Assembly: GCA_963808125.1 (NCBI GenBank)
Contig: CAWEEP010000042.1
Span: forward strand, 39,062-103,061
From: CAWEEP01 sp963808125
GTDB taxonomy: Bacteria; Chloroflexota; Dormibacteria; Aeolococcales; Aeolococcaceae
DNA length: 64,000 bases
Direction: 5' to 3'
A model generated the notes under the pieces. That model was not told the DNA's origin. It searched no databases and saw only the letters and a list, made by a program, of their open reading frames with translations. Numbering within the stretch: the stretch's first letter is position 1; each line of letters starts with the position of its first letter. Below, piece by piece: positions 18,492 through 26,462 of this stretch. The position numbers and the translations under genes were made by a program.

Positions 18492-19475
18492 GTGGTGGCC
18501 CAGCGGATCTGTCCGGCGTGTGGAACCGCCAACTCCACGCTCGCGCCCGTCTGTCGGGCCTGCTCGATCCAACTCCTGGCGCGGCCCATGCCCGATGACC
18601 CCGCTGGGGGCGACGCCTTCCACAGCGACGATGACCGGACTGCCAGTCCGATCCCGCTCGGGCCGCCGCCGCCTCCTGAGGCGCTCCCGCATCCCGGCGC
18701 AGGCCGGGACAGCGCCCCGGCACCCGCCCCGCCCGTTCCCGGCCCGCGCGCCGGCGGACCCGGTTGGGGCGTCCGCGACCAGAGGCCGGCCCCCGGTCTG
18801 GACTGGGACCTGCCGCCGCATCCCGCCGGCACCGTCGCGCCCACCGAATCCGGACAAGCCTCCAACCCGGCTGCCGGGTCGGGACCGGATCCAGCGCGGC
18901 GATCACGGACCGGGCTGGGTGCCTTCCTCGCCCTCGCCCTCATCATCGCCGTGGCGGCGGGTGCCGCCATCACCCTGTGGCCGGGCTCGAATTCCGGGCT
19001 CGGCTCCGGCACGCACGGGGTGAGTGCGCCACTCACGCTGGGAGGCTTCGCCCAGAACTCCAACCCGGAGCTCCAGTCCGTCGGACTGACGCTCCAGTCC
19101 GAACTCCAGGCGGACTCCGCATCGACGACAGGCGGGCTGCTGCAGACTGTGACCGCCTTCTACGGGTCGACGGACAGGACTGGCACCGGAATGAATCCCG
19201 ACTACCTGTTGTTCATGATGAGTTTCCGTGGGCAACTCACTGCCTCCGATCTCACCACCATGGCCAATGGCGTCATCGACTCGGGCTCCACATCGGTTGA
19301 GACGCGGAACGGAGTCAGCTTCTACTGCGGAACGACCATGGGCGGGGACGTCTTGCCGTCGGCCTGTGTCTGGGTCGACGGCAACGTGCTAGGTGTGGTC
19401 GAGGGGGCCGCCCGCGGCGGTTCATCCGCCACGCTGGCCGCGGCCGAGGACGCGCGCGGCAGCGCCGAGCACTGA
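18492..19475 (+). CDS. Zinc-ribbon, proline-rich, single-span membrane protein
   Basis: A 327-residue protein starting at GTG (18492 or 18495), with GGGGAGGAG about 10 nt upstream. A zinc ribbon occupies the N-terminus: CPACG at the start and CRAC about 15 residues later. A long Pro/Gly/Ala-rich disordered linker follows, then one transmembrane helix (LGAFLALALIIAVAAGAAITLW), then an extracytoplasmic domain of about 150 residues that I do not recognise (SFRGQLTASDLTTMANGVID, FYCGTTMGGDVLPSACVWVD). The two Cys of the last segment could form a disulfide. The layout resembles other zinc-ribbon plus membrane-anchor proteins of unknown function. Confidence 0.7.
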   Translation: MVAQRICPACGTANSTLAPVCRACSIQLLARPMPDDPAGGDAFHSDDDRTASPIPLGPPPPPEALPHPGAGRDSAPAPAPPVPGPRAGGPGWGVRDQRPAPGLDWDLPPHPAGTVAPTESGQASNPAAGSGPDPARRSRTGLGAFLALALIIAVAAGAAITLWPGSNSGLGSGTHGVSAPLTLGGFAQNSNPELQSVGLTLQSELQADSASTTGGLLQTVTAFYGSTDRTGTGMNPDYLLFMMSFRGQLTASDLTTMANGVIDSGSTSVETRNGVSFYCGTTMGGDVLPSACVWVDGNVLGVVEGAARGGSSATLAAAEDARGSAEH

Positions 19476-19519
19476 GCGTCGGGTGCGGCCCCGGATCAGA
19501 TTCGCTGGATCGCGGGGGC

Positions 19520-20701
19520 TCAGGCCGCCGGCAGGGTGAAGGCGAAGCAGCCTCCCTCGCCGGCCGCCGGGTCCTCGACCCACACTCGCCCGGCGTGGGC
19601 CTCGACGAGCCCCCGGACGATGGCCAGACCAAGGCCCGTGCCGCCCACCGTTGGGGCCTGGTCGCCGTTGCCGGCGCCGGCGTCGGGCCCGCGGACGAAG
19701 CGCTCGAAGATCCGCTCCCGCAGCTCCGCCGCTACTCCCGGTCCCTGGTCGACGACCCGGGTGACCACCATCGACCGCTTCCCCGGCGCCGCCTCCAGGG
19801 CGATCGGCGTCCCCGGCGGGGCGTGGCGGTCCGCGTTGCGCAGCAGGTTGTCCAGGATCTGGCCAAGCCTGTCCCAATCCGCCAGGACCTCGAGGTCGCC
19901 CTGGGGGAGTTTGACGTCCACGGCGCGTTCCGGCGAGGCCCGGCGCAGACGAGCGGCCGCCGCCGACAGCGCCTCGCCGAGGTCGATGTCCACGGCGTTG
20001 AGGGTGAGCGCATGGCCCTCGATCCTCGCCATGTCGAGGAGGTCGGAGACGAGCCTCTCCAGACGCCGGGCCTCACGGGCCACGGCCTCGACGTCCGGAC
20101 GCAACGGCTGGGCCAGAGCCGGGTTCTCCAGCAGGTCGGTGGCTCCGATGAGGATGCTGCCGAGGGGTGTGCGCAGTTCGTGGGAGACGTTGGCGAGTAG
20201 GTCGGTGCGGAGCCGGTCGGACTCCTCGAGGACCCGGACCTGCTGTTGCGTCTGTGCGAGGCGCACCGCCACCGCCGCTGACTCCGCCTGCTCGCGGTTC
20301 AGCCGTTCCAGCTCGACGTTGACCTGGCCGAGCTGGGCGGCCAGGCGCTCCGCCTCGAGCTGGGCGCGGCGGCGTCGGGAGCCGAGGCCTCCGACCACAC
20401 CGGCGACGGCCAGGAAGACCAGCAGGTTGACGACGTCTCCTGTGCTGGCGATGGCGAGCTGGTGAAAGGGCGGGACGAAGTAGTAGTCGACGAGGAGGAA
20501 GCTGGCCGCCGCCGCGACGATGGCCGGCCCCAGCCCGCTCAGCAGTCCGAGGGACGCCACCAGGACGACGTAGAGCAGGGCCCAATCGTTCGAACCGCTG
20601 CGTGGGAGCAGGCTGAGGAGCATGGTGAGGAGCGCCGGTCCGACCAGTGCCGCCGTGAAGCCGGCGAGGGCACCGAGATGGCCGTGGCGGGCCACCATCA
20701 T
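19520..20701 (-). CDS. KdpD-type membrane histidine kinase (DUF4118 + HisKA + HATPase), detached half
   Basis: 393 residues. The first about 110 residues form a four-helix DUF4118 membrane module ending in FLLVDYYFVPPFHQLAI and VVNLLVFLAVAGVVGGLGSR, as in the middle of canonical KdpD. A coiled segment follows, then HisKA (DLLANVSHELRTPLGSILIG) and HATPase_c (N box ILDNLLRNADRHAPPG, G boxes DQGPGVAAEL and GGTGLGLAIVRGLVE). The cytoplasmic KdpD-N and USP domains are missing; they are encoded separately at 12934-15120. Together the two proteins would rebuild KdpD. Start 20701 overlaps the stop of the upstream gene (ATGA). Confidence 0.85.
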   Translation of the reverse strand: MMVARHGHLGALAGFTAALVGPALLTMLLSLLPRSGSNDWALLYVVLVASLGLLSGLGPAIVAAAASFLLVDYYFVPPFHQLAIASTGDVVNLLVFLAVAGVVGGLGSRRRRAQLEAERLAAQLGQVNVELERLNREQAESAAVAVRLAQTQQQVRVLEESDRLRTDLLANVSHELRTPLGSILIGATDLLENPALAQPLRPDVEAVAREARRLERLVSDLLDMARIEGHALTLNAVDIDLGEALSAAAARLRRASPERAVDVKLPQGDLEVLADWDRLGQILDNLLRNADRHAPPGTPIALEAAPGKRSMVVTRVVDQGPGVAAELRERIFERFVRGPDAGAGNGDQAPTVGGTGLGLAIVRGLVEAHAGRVWVEDPAAGEGGCFAFTLPAA

Positions 20702-21075
20702 GATGGGTGGCTCCCGTCCAGCTCCTGGTTGAGCGCCCGCGCGTGGCGGCGGAGGCGCCGGGCCCGCACCGTCCGGCGGATGCGCAGGACCTCGGGCACC
20801 GCCGTGACGGCGCAGATCGCCGCCAGCACGGTGGTTGCGATCCCCAGCCACAATGGGCCGAGGAGCAGCACCGTGATCCCGGCCACGGCGAGGATCCCGC
20901 AGGCCGCGGTGAGGCCGACGACGACGGTGCTGTGGGCGGCGATCAGGGCGGGCTCCCTGGTGGCGGCGACCGTCTTCCGGATTCCGGCCATGTCCACCGG
21001 CTGAGGCTGGCGGCCCGTGGCGCGCGAAAAGCGACGGACCAGGGTTCGGAGCACCAGCGATGTGAGTAGGGACAT
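20698..21075 (-). CDS. Small two-helix membrane protein upstream of the KdpD-like kinase
   Basis: About 125 residues from ATG 21075 (MSLLTSLVLRTLVRRF). Two hydrophobic helices (LIAAHSTVVVGLTAACGILAVAG, VLLLGPLWLGIATTVLAAICAVT) are followed by a strongly basic tail (RIRRTVRARRLRRHARAL). A start at 21087 would overlap the palindrome at 21082-21093, so I prefer 21075. Its stop overlaps the start of the kinase by 4 nt, which suggests a shared membrane complex or at least co-expression. Family not recognised. Confidence 0.6.
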   Translation of the reverse strand: MSLLTSLVLRTLVRRFSRATGRQPQPVDMAGIRKTVAATREPALIAAHSTVVVGLTAACGILAVAGITVLLLGPLWLGIATTVLAAICAVTAVPEVLRIRRTVRARRLRRHARALNQELDGSHPS

Positions 21076-21081
21076 GGGCCA

Positions 21082-21093
21082 GGGCACGTGCCC
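21082..21093. promoter_or_regulatory. GGGCACGTGCCC palindrome between divergent genes
   Basis: A perfect 12-bp palindrome lies in the 56-bp gap between the kinase operon (minus) and the AsnC-type gene (plus), just upstream of the minus ATG at 21075. Its position suits an operator controlling one or both directions. No binding protein is identified. Confidence 0.35.
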
Positions 21094-21131
21094 ATGCTAC
21101 ATTCGCCAGTCAAACGATCCGGAGGAATGAG

Positions 21132-21362
21132 ATGGTCCGCGCCTACGTCCTCATCGGCGTCACCGCCGGGAAGGCTCTCGAGGTTGTGCACAAGCTGCAG
21201 GGTCAGGAGGGCATCCTCCAGGCCGATGCCATCACGGGCGAATACGACGTCATCGCCCGAGCCGAGGCCGACGACGTCGCCGGCATCGGCAAGCTGATCG
21301 TCGAGAAGATCCAGGCGGCCGACGGAGTCTTCAAGACCATCACCTGCCTTGTCGTGCAGTAG
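21132..21362 (+). CDS. Stand-alone AsnC/Lrp ligand-binding (RAM) domain protein
   Basis: A 76-residue alpha-beta protein, MVRAYVLIGVTAGKALEVVH ... EYDVIARAEADD ... KTITCLVV, matching the C-terminal effector domain of Lrp/AsnC regulators without the DNA-binding half. In the family this domain forms ring oligomers and binds amino acids at subunit interfaces. A good Shine-Dalgarno sequence (GGAGGAATGAG) precedes the ATG. Its regulatory role, whether by hetero-oligomerising with full-length Lrp proteins or as a metabolic sensor, is inference. Confidence 0.85.
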   Translation: MVRAYVLIGVTAGKALEVVHKLQGQEGILQADAITGEYDVIARAEADDVAGIGKLIVEKIQAADGVFKTITCLVVQ

Positions 21363-21386
21363 GCCGGCGCGCGCACCCGGCGGCCG

Positions 21387-22244
21387 GTGACGGCCGGCCG
21401 GGCGCCCGGCGGTCTGCGCGCGTTTGCCGGCTTCTGCGCCGACTCCGCCGGTCGTCTCCGCCACAGCCCGAGCCTGCGTCGATCACTCGCGCTATGGCTT
21501 GTCATCGGCCTGCTCGGCACTGAGGCGCTCAGCCTTGCCGTCGCCGGCCTCCACGGCGGCGGTTGGGCCACGGCCAGTCTCGGCACCGTCGGCTGGTGGG
21601 CGCTGATCGCCCTGGTCATGGCGGGCGGGGCCGCCATGCTCGAGCGCCCCGACGGGGTCGCCGTCGAGGCGTACGGGGTGCCCAACGGTCTCTCGGCGCT
21701 CCGCGCCTGGTTCTGCCTGCCGCTCCTCCTCTGTGCCACCTGGTCGCTGCCGGGGAGGCTCGGCTTCGTGCTCTGGGTGACCGTCGGCGGCGCCGTCGGC
21801 ATGCTCGACTTCGTGGACGGATTCGTGGCCCGCCGCTTCGGCCCGGTCACCAAGCTGGGCAAGGCCATCGACCCGGCGATGGACGTCCTCTTCTTCAGTG
21901 TCGGAGCGGTCGGCAGCGCCCACCTCGGGATCCTCACCTGGTGGCTCGCCGCCCTGATCCTCTTCCGCTACCTGGCGCCGCTCCTGCTCACCCCCGTCGT
22001 CTTCCTTCTCGGTCGCCGGCCCGAGCTGGTCCACACCGTCTGGGGACGCCGCAGCACGGCCCTCATCGGTCTCGTCCTCATCATCTCGATGCTGGTCCAC
22101 GTTGCCGGCGGCCCGGTGGCCCTCATCGACGCGGCGGTGGGCCTGCCCCTTCTCGTCCCCACCTGCCTGCTCCACTTCGCGGCCCTGGTGCGGCGCGTTG
22201 CCGGCGCCCCCGCCGCCGGGCACGCCCAGCTTCTCCCCTCATAA
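21387..22244 (+). CDS. CDP-alcohol phosphatidyltransferase family membrane protein
   Basis: A 285-residue protein, six or so membrane helices. The family catalytic signature DG-x2-AR-x8-G-x3-D-x3-D is intact in FVDGFVARRFGPVTKLGKAI followed by DPAMD. These enzymes transfer a phospho-alcohol from CDP-alcohol to another alcohol during phospholipid synthesis. Which headgroup is used (glycerol-phosphate, inositol-phosphate or other) cannot be read from the sequence. The N-terminus has a 40-residue basic extension before the first helix. GTG start, 24 nt after the AsnC-type gene. Confidence 0.85.
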   Translation: MTAGRAPGGLRAFAGFCADSAGRLRHSPSLRRSLALWLVIGLLGTEALSLAVAGLHGGGWATASLGTVGWWALIALVMAGGAAMLERPDGVAVEAYGVPNGLSALRAWFCLPLLLCATWSLPGRLGFVLWVTVGGAVGMLDFVDGFVARRFGPVTKLGKAIDPAMDVLFFSVGAVGSAHLGILTWWLAALILFRYLAPLLLTPVVFLLGRRPELVHTVWGRRSTALIGLVLIISMLVHVAGGPVALIDAAVGLPLLVPTCLLHFAALVRRVAGAPAAGHAQLLPS

Positions 22245-22255
22245 TCGGTCACGGC

Positions 22256-23284
22256 ATGCTGGCTGTGATCAAGGCGGCTCCGGGTCCCGGCTTCTCCCTC
22301 GTCGAGGTGCCCCAGCCCAGCGCCGGGCCGGGCGAGGTCCTACTCCGGGTCGTCGCCGCGTCCGTGTGCGGCACCGATGTCCACCTCTACGACTGGAACC
22401 CGTGGGCGCAGTCCAGGGTCCATCCCCCCCGGATCATCGGCCACGAACTGTGCGGCGAGGTGGTCACCCTCGGTGCCGGCGTCGACGGCGGGATCGCCAT
22501 CGGCGAGCGGGTCGCCGTCGAGTCCCACATCGTCTGCCGCCGCTGTCCGGCGTGCCGGCGCGGCGACTTCCACGTCTGCGCCGACACCCGCATCCTCGGT
22601 GTCGACACTGACGGCTGCTTCGCCGGCTGGGCAGTCGTCCCTGCCGCCAACATCTGGCCCGTCGGAGACGCCATCAGCCCGGCCGTGGCCGCGGCCATGG
22701 AGCCGTTCGGCAACGCCGTCCACGCCTGCTCCTACGGAGAGATGCGGGGCGCGACGGTGGCGGTCTTCGGATGCGGGCCCATCGGCTGCGCGGCGGTTGC
22801 CGTGGCCAAGGCCCGCGGCGCCTGGCGGGTGGTGGCCGTCGACCGCAACCGGTACCGGCTCGGGCTGGCCGAGAAGATGGGGGCCGACGCGCTCGTCGAA
22901 GCCGGGGAGGGAAGCGCCGAGGCCGCCGTGAGGCGTGCCGCCGGCGGCAGGGTCGACTGCGCCCTGGAGATGAGCGGAGCGCCGGTGGCGGTGATCGCCG
23001 CCACCCGCGTGGTCCGTTCCGGCGGGTGGATCTCGCTGCTCGGCATCGGCGACGAACCCACCACCATCGACCTCTCCACCGACGTCGTCATGCGCAGCCT
23101 GACGCTGCACGGCGTGGTGGGCCGGCGGCTCTTCAGCACCTGGGAGCAGACTGCCGCCCACTTGCGGAGCGGTGCCATCGACGCCGCCCAGCTCATCACC
23201 CACCGGTTCCCGCTGGCCGACATCGAGGAGGCGATCAGGCTCGTCAAGTCGGGTCTCTGTGGCAAGGTGTCGCTGATCCCATGA
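22256..23284 (+). CDS. tdh: Zinc-dependent L-threonine 3-dehydrogenase
   Basis: A 342-residue medium-chain dehydrogenase. The catalytic zinc site is seen in SVCGTDVHLYDWNPW and IIGHELCGEV. The structural zinc site is the Cys cluster CRRCPACRRGDFHVC. The Rossmann motif is VAVFGCGPIGCAAVAVAK. CGTDVHxYxW is typical of threonine dehydrogenase (L-threonine to 2-amino-3-ketobutyrate, NAD+). The next gene, overlapping by 4 nt, encodes the glycine C-acetyltransferase that cleaves this product, which strongly supports the assignment. Confidence 0.9.
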   Translation: MLAVIKAAPGPGFSLVEVPQPSAGPGEVLLRVVAASVCGTDVHLYDWNPWAQSRVHPPRIIGHELCGEVVTLGAGVDGGIAIGERVAVESHIVCRRCPACRRGDFHVCADTRILGVDTDGCFAGWAVVPAANIWPVGDAISPAVAAAMEPFGNAVHACSYGEMRGATVAVFGCGPIGCAAVAVAKARGAWRVVAVDRNRYRLGLAEKMGADALVEAGEGSAEAAVRRAAGGRVDCALEMSGAPVAVIAATRVVRSGGWISLLGIGDEPTTIDLSTDVVMRSLTLHGVVGRRLFSTWEQTAAHLRSGAIDAAQLITHRFPLADIEEAIRLVKSGLCGKVSLIP

Positions 23285-24502
23285 GCGAGAGCACCCCGCG
23301 ATCCGAGGCCGTCCTGGCGCTGGACCGATCGCTGAACGAGGATCTGGACCGCCTCCGGGGCGAGGGTCTCTACCGGCCGCTCCGCGTGCTGGACTCTCCC
23401 CAGGGGCACCAGGTCGAGATCGGTGGCCGGTGGCTCGTCAACCTCTCCAGCAACGACTACCTCGGGCTCACCACCCACCCCCGTGTGGTGGAGGCGGCCG
23501 TCGAGGGGGCCCGGCACTGGGGCGCGGGCGCCGGGGCGGTCAGGACCATCGCCGGGACCCAGGCCATCCACGAGCAGCTCGAGGCCGAGACTCGCCGCCT
23601 TCAAGCGGACCGAGGCCGCCCTGGTGTTCCAGAGTGGCTACACCGTCAACGTCGGCGTCCTCAGCGCCATGCTCGAGGAGGGCGACGCCGTCATCAGCGA
23701 CAGGCTCAACCACGCCTCGATCGTCGACGGCATCCGCCTCACCAAGGCGCAGCGCATCCTCTACGAGCACGCCGATCTCAACTCCGCCGAGCGCGCCCTG
23801 GCTGAGGCGAAGCACCACAGTTACCGCCGCACCCTGCTCGTCACCGACGGGGTGTTCTCCATGGACGGCGATATCGCTCCCCTGCCCGGCCTCGTGGAGC
23901 GGGCCGAACGGTACGGCGCCGTCGTCATGGTCGACGACGCCCATGCCACCGGTGTGCTGGGCGACCACGGACGTGGCACCACCGACCACTTCGGCTTGCA
24001 TGGGCGCGTGGCTCTCAACATCGGCACCCTCTCCAAGGCCATCGGCGTGGTCGGCGGGTACGTCGCCGCCAGCCAGTCGGTCCGCGATCACCTGATCCAC
24101 CGGGCGCGTCCTTTCCTCTTCTCCTCCAGCCACCCGGCCGCCGTGGTGCTCGCCTGCGTCGCCGCCATCGACGTGCTGGAAACGGAGCCGGAGCTGATGG
24201 CGCGGCTCTGGGAGAACACGGCCCATTTCAAGAAGGGGCTAACGGACCTGGGCTTCGACACGGGGTCGAGCCAGACCCCGATCACCCCCGTCATGTGTGG
24301 CGAGGCGCCCACGGCCATGAGGCTCTCCGACCTGCTGTTCGCCGCGGGCGTCTTCGCCCAGGGCATCGGTTTCCCCACCGTGCCCAGAGGCAGAGCTCGG
24401 GTGCGGACGATTGTCACGGCCACACACACCCGGGAGGAGCTCGACCGGGCCCTGGAGGCGTTTGCCGATGCCGGTCGCAGGCTCGGGCTGCTGCACCCGT
24501 AA
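23281..24502 (+). CDS. kbl: 2-amino-3-ketobutyrate CoA ligase / glycine C-acetyltransferase (one frame break)
   Basis: A PLP-dependent alpha-oxoamine synthase of about 406 residues. The N-terminal part reads LVNLSSNDYLGLTTHPRVVE and GAGAVRTIAGTQAIHEQLEAE. The frame breaks near 23591, where an extra A separates GAG and CTC. Removing it gives EAELAAFKRTEAALVFQSGY. The second part has the PLP aldimine region GTLSKAIGVVGGYVA, the preceding DDAHATGVLGDHGRG and a C-terminal PTVPRGRARVRTIVTATHT. Paired with tdh it converts 2-amino-3-ketobutyrate plus CoA to glycine and acetyl-CoA. BioF-type 8-amino-7-oxononanoate synthase is a near relative, but the tdh overlap argues for Kbl. Confidence 0.88.
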
Positions 24503-24600
24503 CCCGCTCAGAACGTCCGCCTTCTGGTCGGTGACGACTCCTCGGGGGAGGGGCTGAGATCGCCCACCGCACCGACACCGAGCTCGAGGAGGAGCGGCAG

Positions 24601-25134
24601 TTGATCCTGGCCGCCCAGCGCGACCGAGCGGCGTTCGCGTCGCTCTACGAACGCTACGTCGACCAGATCTTCGCCTACGCCTTCACCCTCACCAAGGACC
24701 GGGAGCTCGCCGAGGACGTGACCGCCGCCACTTTCGCCAAGGGACTTGAGGAGCTTCCGCGCTTCGAATGGCGCGGGGTGCCCTACTCGGCATGGCTCTA
24801 CCGGGTCGCCTCCAACCTGGCGATCCGGCAGTCGCGGCGCTCCGGCTGGATCGAGTTGGGCCCGGCGGTCGCCAGCGACGACCCGTCGCCGCACGACGCC
24901 GTCGAGGCGAGGGATCGGGCGCAGGAGGTTCGTCTGGCGGTGAGCGCGCTGCCCGAGGACCAGCGGCAGGCGGTGGTGCTGCGCTTCGCCGGCGACATGC
25001 GCCATCGGGAGATCGCCGAGATCATGGGTCGCAGCGAGGGGGCGGTGAAGCTGCTCACCTTCCGGGCTCTGACCACGCTGCGCCGGCGGCTGGGCGCCCC
25101 GCTTCCCGCCGAACGGCTAGGAGGTCTGACGTGA
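24601..25134 (+). CDS. ECF-type RNA polymerase sigma factor
   Basis: About 177 residues. Region 2 is FASLYERYVDQIFAYAFTLT with DRELAEDVTAATFAKGLE. Region 4 is LPEDQRQAVVLRFAGDMRHR, continuing EIAEIMGRSEGAVKLLTFRA. I chose TTG at 24601, preceded by GAGGAGGAG. An in-frame stop at 24532 limits any extension, and no ATG or GTG lies between. An ATC at 24559 behind GGGGGAGGGG is an outside alternative. The next gene overlaps the stop (GTGA) and encodes a small membrane protein that could act as an anti-sigma factor. Confidence 0.88.
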   Translation: MILAAQRDRAAFASLYERYVDQIFAYAFTLTKDRELAEDVTAATFAKGLEELPRFEWRGVPYSAWLYRVASNLAIRQSRRSGWIELGPAVASDDPSPHDAVEARDRAQEVRLAVSALPEDQRQAVVLRFAGDMRHREIAEIMGRSEGAVKLLTFRALTTLRRRLGAPLPAERLGGLT

Positions 25135-25472
25135 TCGAAGAGGCCGAACGGTTCGAAGCCGCCCTCGACAGCCGCTGCGCGGGCGCCGGCGGCGATTCGC
25201 TGTCCCCGTCGATGCGGGCCTTGGTCGACCTCGCCGTGGAGATCGCCGCCGCCTATTCGGGATGGGGGCTCGGCCGCGCCGACCGCGACCGGATCTACGC
25301 GGAGACGCTTCGCCTCTCGGCGGGGGCGGACCGGCGTCGGTGGGCTCACCTGGCCGGGAGTCGCGGCCTGGTCATCGGCGGCACCGCCGCTCTGGCGGCG
25401 ACGGCGGCGGCGGCGATCGGTGTCGGCGTGCTCCTCGAGCGTCGCGGTCACCGGCTGGCGAGAGCCACCTAG
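25131..25472 (+). CDS. Small membrane protein coupled to the ECF sigma factor (possible anti-sigma)
   Basis: 113 residues with a soluble N-terminal region (EEAERFEAALDSRCAGAG) and one C-terminal transmembrane helix (GLVIGGTAALAATAAAAIGVGVLL), ending in a basic tail. The GTG start overlaps the sigma-factor stop. The position suggests an anti-sigma factor, but the zinc-binding HxxxCxxC motif of classical ZAS anti-sigmas is absent. The role is inference from gene order only. Confidence 0.65.
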   Translation: MIEEAERFEAALDSRCAGAGGDSLSPSMRALVDLAVEIAAAYSGWGLGRADRDRIYAETLRLSAGADRRRWAHLAGSRGLVIGGTAALAATAAAAIGVGVLLERRGHRLARAT

Positions 25473-25508
25473 CCGGCGGCGGGTAGCCTCGGCCATGGGG
25501 GAACGCAG

Positions 25509-25934
25509 GTGCTGAGCGTCGGCGGTCACGCCGTCCTTCTCTGGCTCCACATCCTCGGCGCCTCTGTCTGGATCGGCGGCCAGATCGTGGTGGCGGCGGT
25601 CATCCCCCTCACCCGCCGCGAAGTGGTTCTGGCCCGCGCCCTCGGACGGCGTTTCCAGCTCGTGGCCTGGCCCGCGTTCATCCTTCTCGTGGTGACCGGG
25701 GTGATCGAGGCGTCCCAGATGGGGATCACCACGGGAACCCTGTTCGCCACCGGGGCCGGGCGCACCCTGGCGATCAAGCTGCTGTTCGTCCTCGTCTCGG
25801 GTGTCGCCGCCCTGGTGCATGTGCTGATGCCGGCGCGGTGGCGCAGTCCCCACCTCGCCGCCGCGCTCGGCGGGGTGTCCCTGCTCAGCGCCATGGTGGC
25901 CGCACTCTACGGAGTGGTTCTCGCCGGCGGGTGA
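25509..25934 (+). CDS. CopD-like four-helix membrane protein
   Basis: 141 residues with four hydrophobic helices. The first reads VLLWLHILGASVWIGGQIVV, with the His and WxGG pattern typical of CopD/DUF-type copper-resistance and cytochrome-like membrane domains. The third helix contains GRTLAIKLLFVLVSGVAALVHVLMPARW. Conserved His residues could bind heme or copper. GTG start preceded by GGGGGAACGCAG. It is probably a separate unit from the sigma-factor pair. Function only by family resemblance. Confidence 0.65.
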   Translation: MLSVGGHAVLLWLHILGASVWIGGQIVVAAVIPLTRREVVLARALGRRFQLVAWPAFILLVVTGVIEASQMGITTGTLFATGAGRTLAIKLLFVLVSGVAALVHVLMPARWRSPHLAAALGGVSLLSAMVAALYGVVLAGG

Positions 25935-25972
25935 TGGCGACGGCTGTCGCGGCCCTGGGCTACAGTCAGTGA

Positions 25973-26158
25973 GTGGCATCGACGGACGACACCGGACCTC
26001 TGAGCGAAGCCGAGCGCGCGCGCATCGAACGGCGGGACCGCCGTCTGAAGCCTCGCATGGTCGTGGACAACGCCGGCATCAAGCGCGTCTTGCAGGCACT
26101 GGCCCGGCGGCGCCACGAGAGGGCGACGGATCGGGCGCGTCACGGACCCGGCGGCTGA
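25973..26158 (+). CDS. Small basic hypothetical protein
   Basis: 61 residues from a GTG start, charged and rich in Arg (LSEAERARIERRDRRLKPRM, VVDNAGIKRVLQALARRRHE). No membrane segment or recognised domain. Its composition would suit a small nucleic-acid- or ribosome-associated protein, but this is a guess. It ends about 50 nt before the cobalamin riboswitch region. Confidence 0.4.
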   Translation: MASTDDTGPLSEAERARIERRDRRLKPRMVVDNAGIKRVLQALARRRHERATDRARHGPGG

Positions 26159-26204
26159 CCACGTCAGGTGAGGGGACCCGCGTACCATTCCCCTCACACC
26201 TGAA

Positions 26205-26356
26205 TATTCCCGACGGGCGAATGGGAATCCGGTGAGGGGAATGACCCCGAGTCCGGAGCTGTCGCGCAACTGTGAGCGGGGAGCCGCAGCCAACAAGCCA
26301 CTGGGCATGTCCCGGGAAGGCGGCTGAAGGCCTCGATCCGTGAGCCAGGAGACCGG
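26205..26356 (+). promoter_or_regulatory. Cobalamin (B12) riboswitch
   Basis: The segment has the conserved cobalamin-riboswitch elements in order: GGGAATCCGGTG (26223-26234), the core GCTGTCGCGCAACTGTGA (26258-26275), GGGGAGCCGCAGCC, the CCACTGGGC arm and the terminal B12-box part GAGCCAGGAGACC (26342-26354). It precedes a lipoprotein gene and four transporter genes, so it most likely represses a B12 or corrinoid/cobalt uptake operon when cobalamin is plentiful. The 5' boundary is approximate. A 12-nt inverted repeat (26186-26197 with 26232-26243) could form an alternative stem involving the P3 region. Confidence 0.92.
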
Positions 26357-26462
26357 CCCCGAGGGATCGATGCACCCCCGCGCGCAACGGGGGAGGTCGG
26401 CCTCCGGCGGCAGGTCCACCTCTGGCGAGACGGGGCAAGATCGCCGCCGGGAGGCTGGGACG

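Noticed and set aside
23281..24502. BioF (8-amino-7-oxononanoate synthase) instead of Kbl
   Set aside because: Both are close homologues, but the 4-nt overlap with threonine dehydrogenase strongly favours glycine C-acetyltransferase; no biotin genes are nearby.
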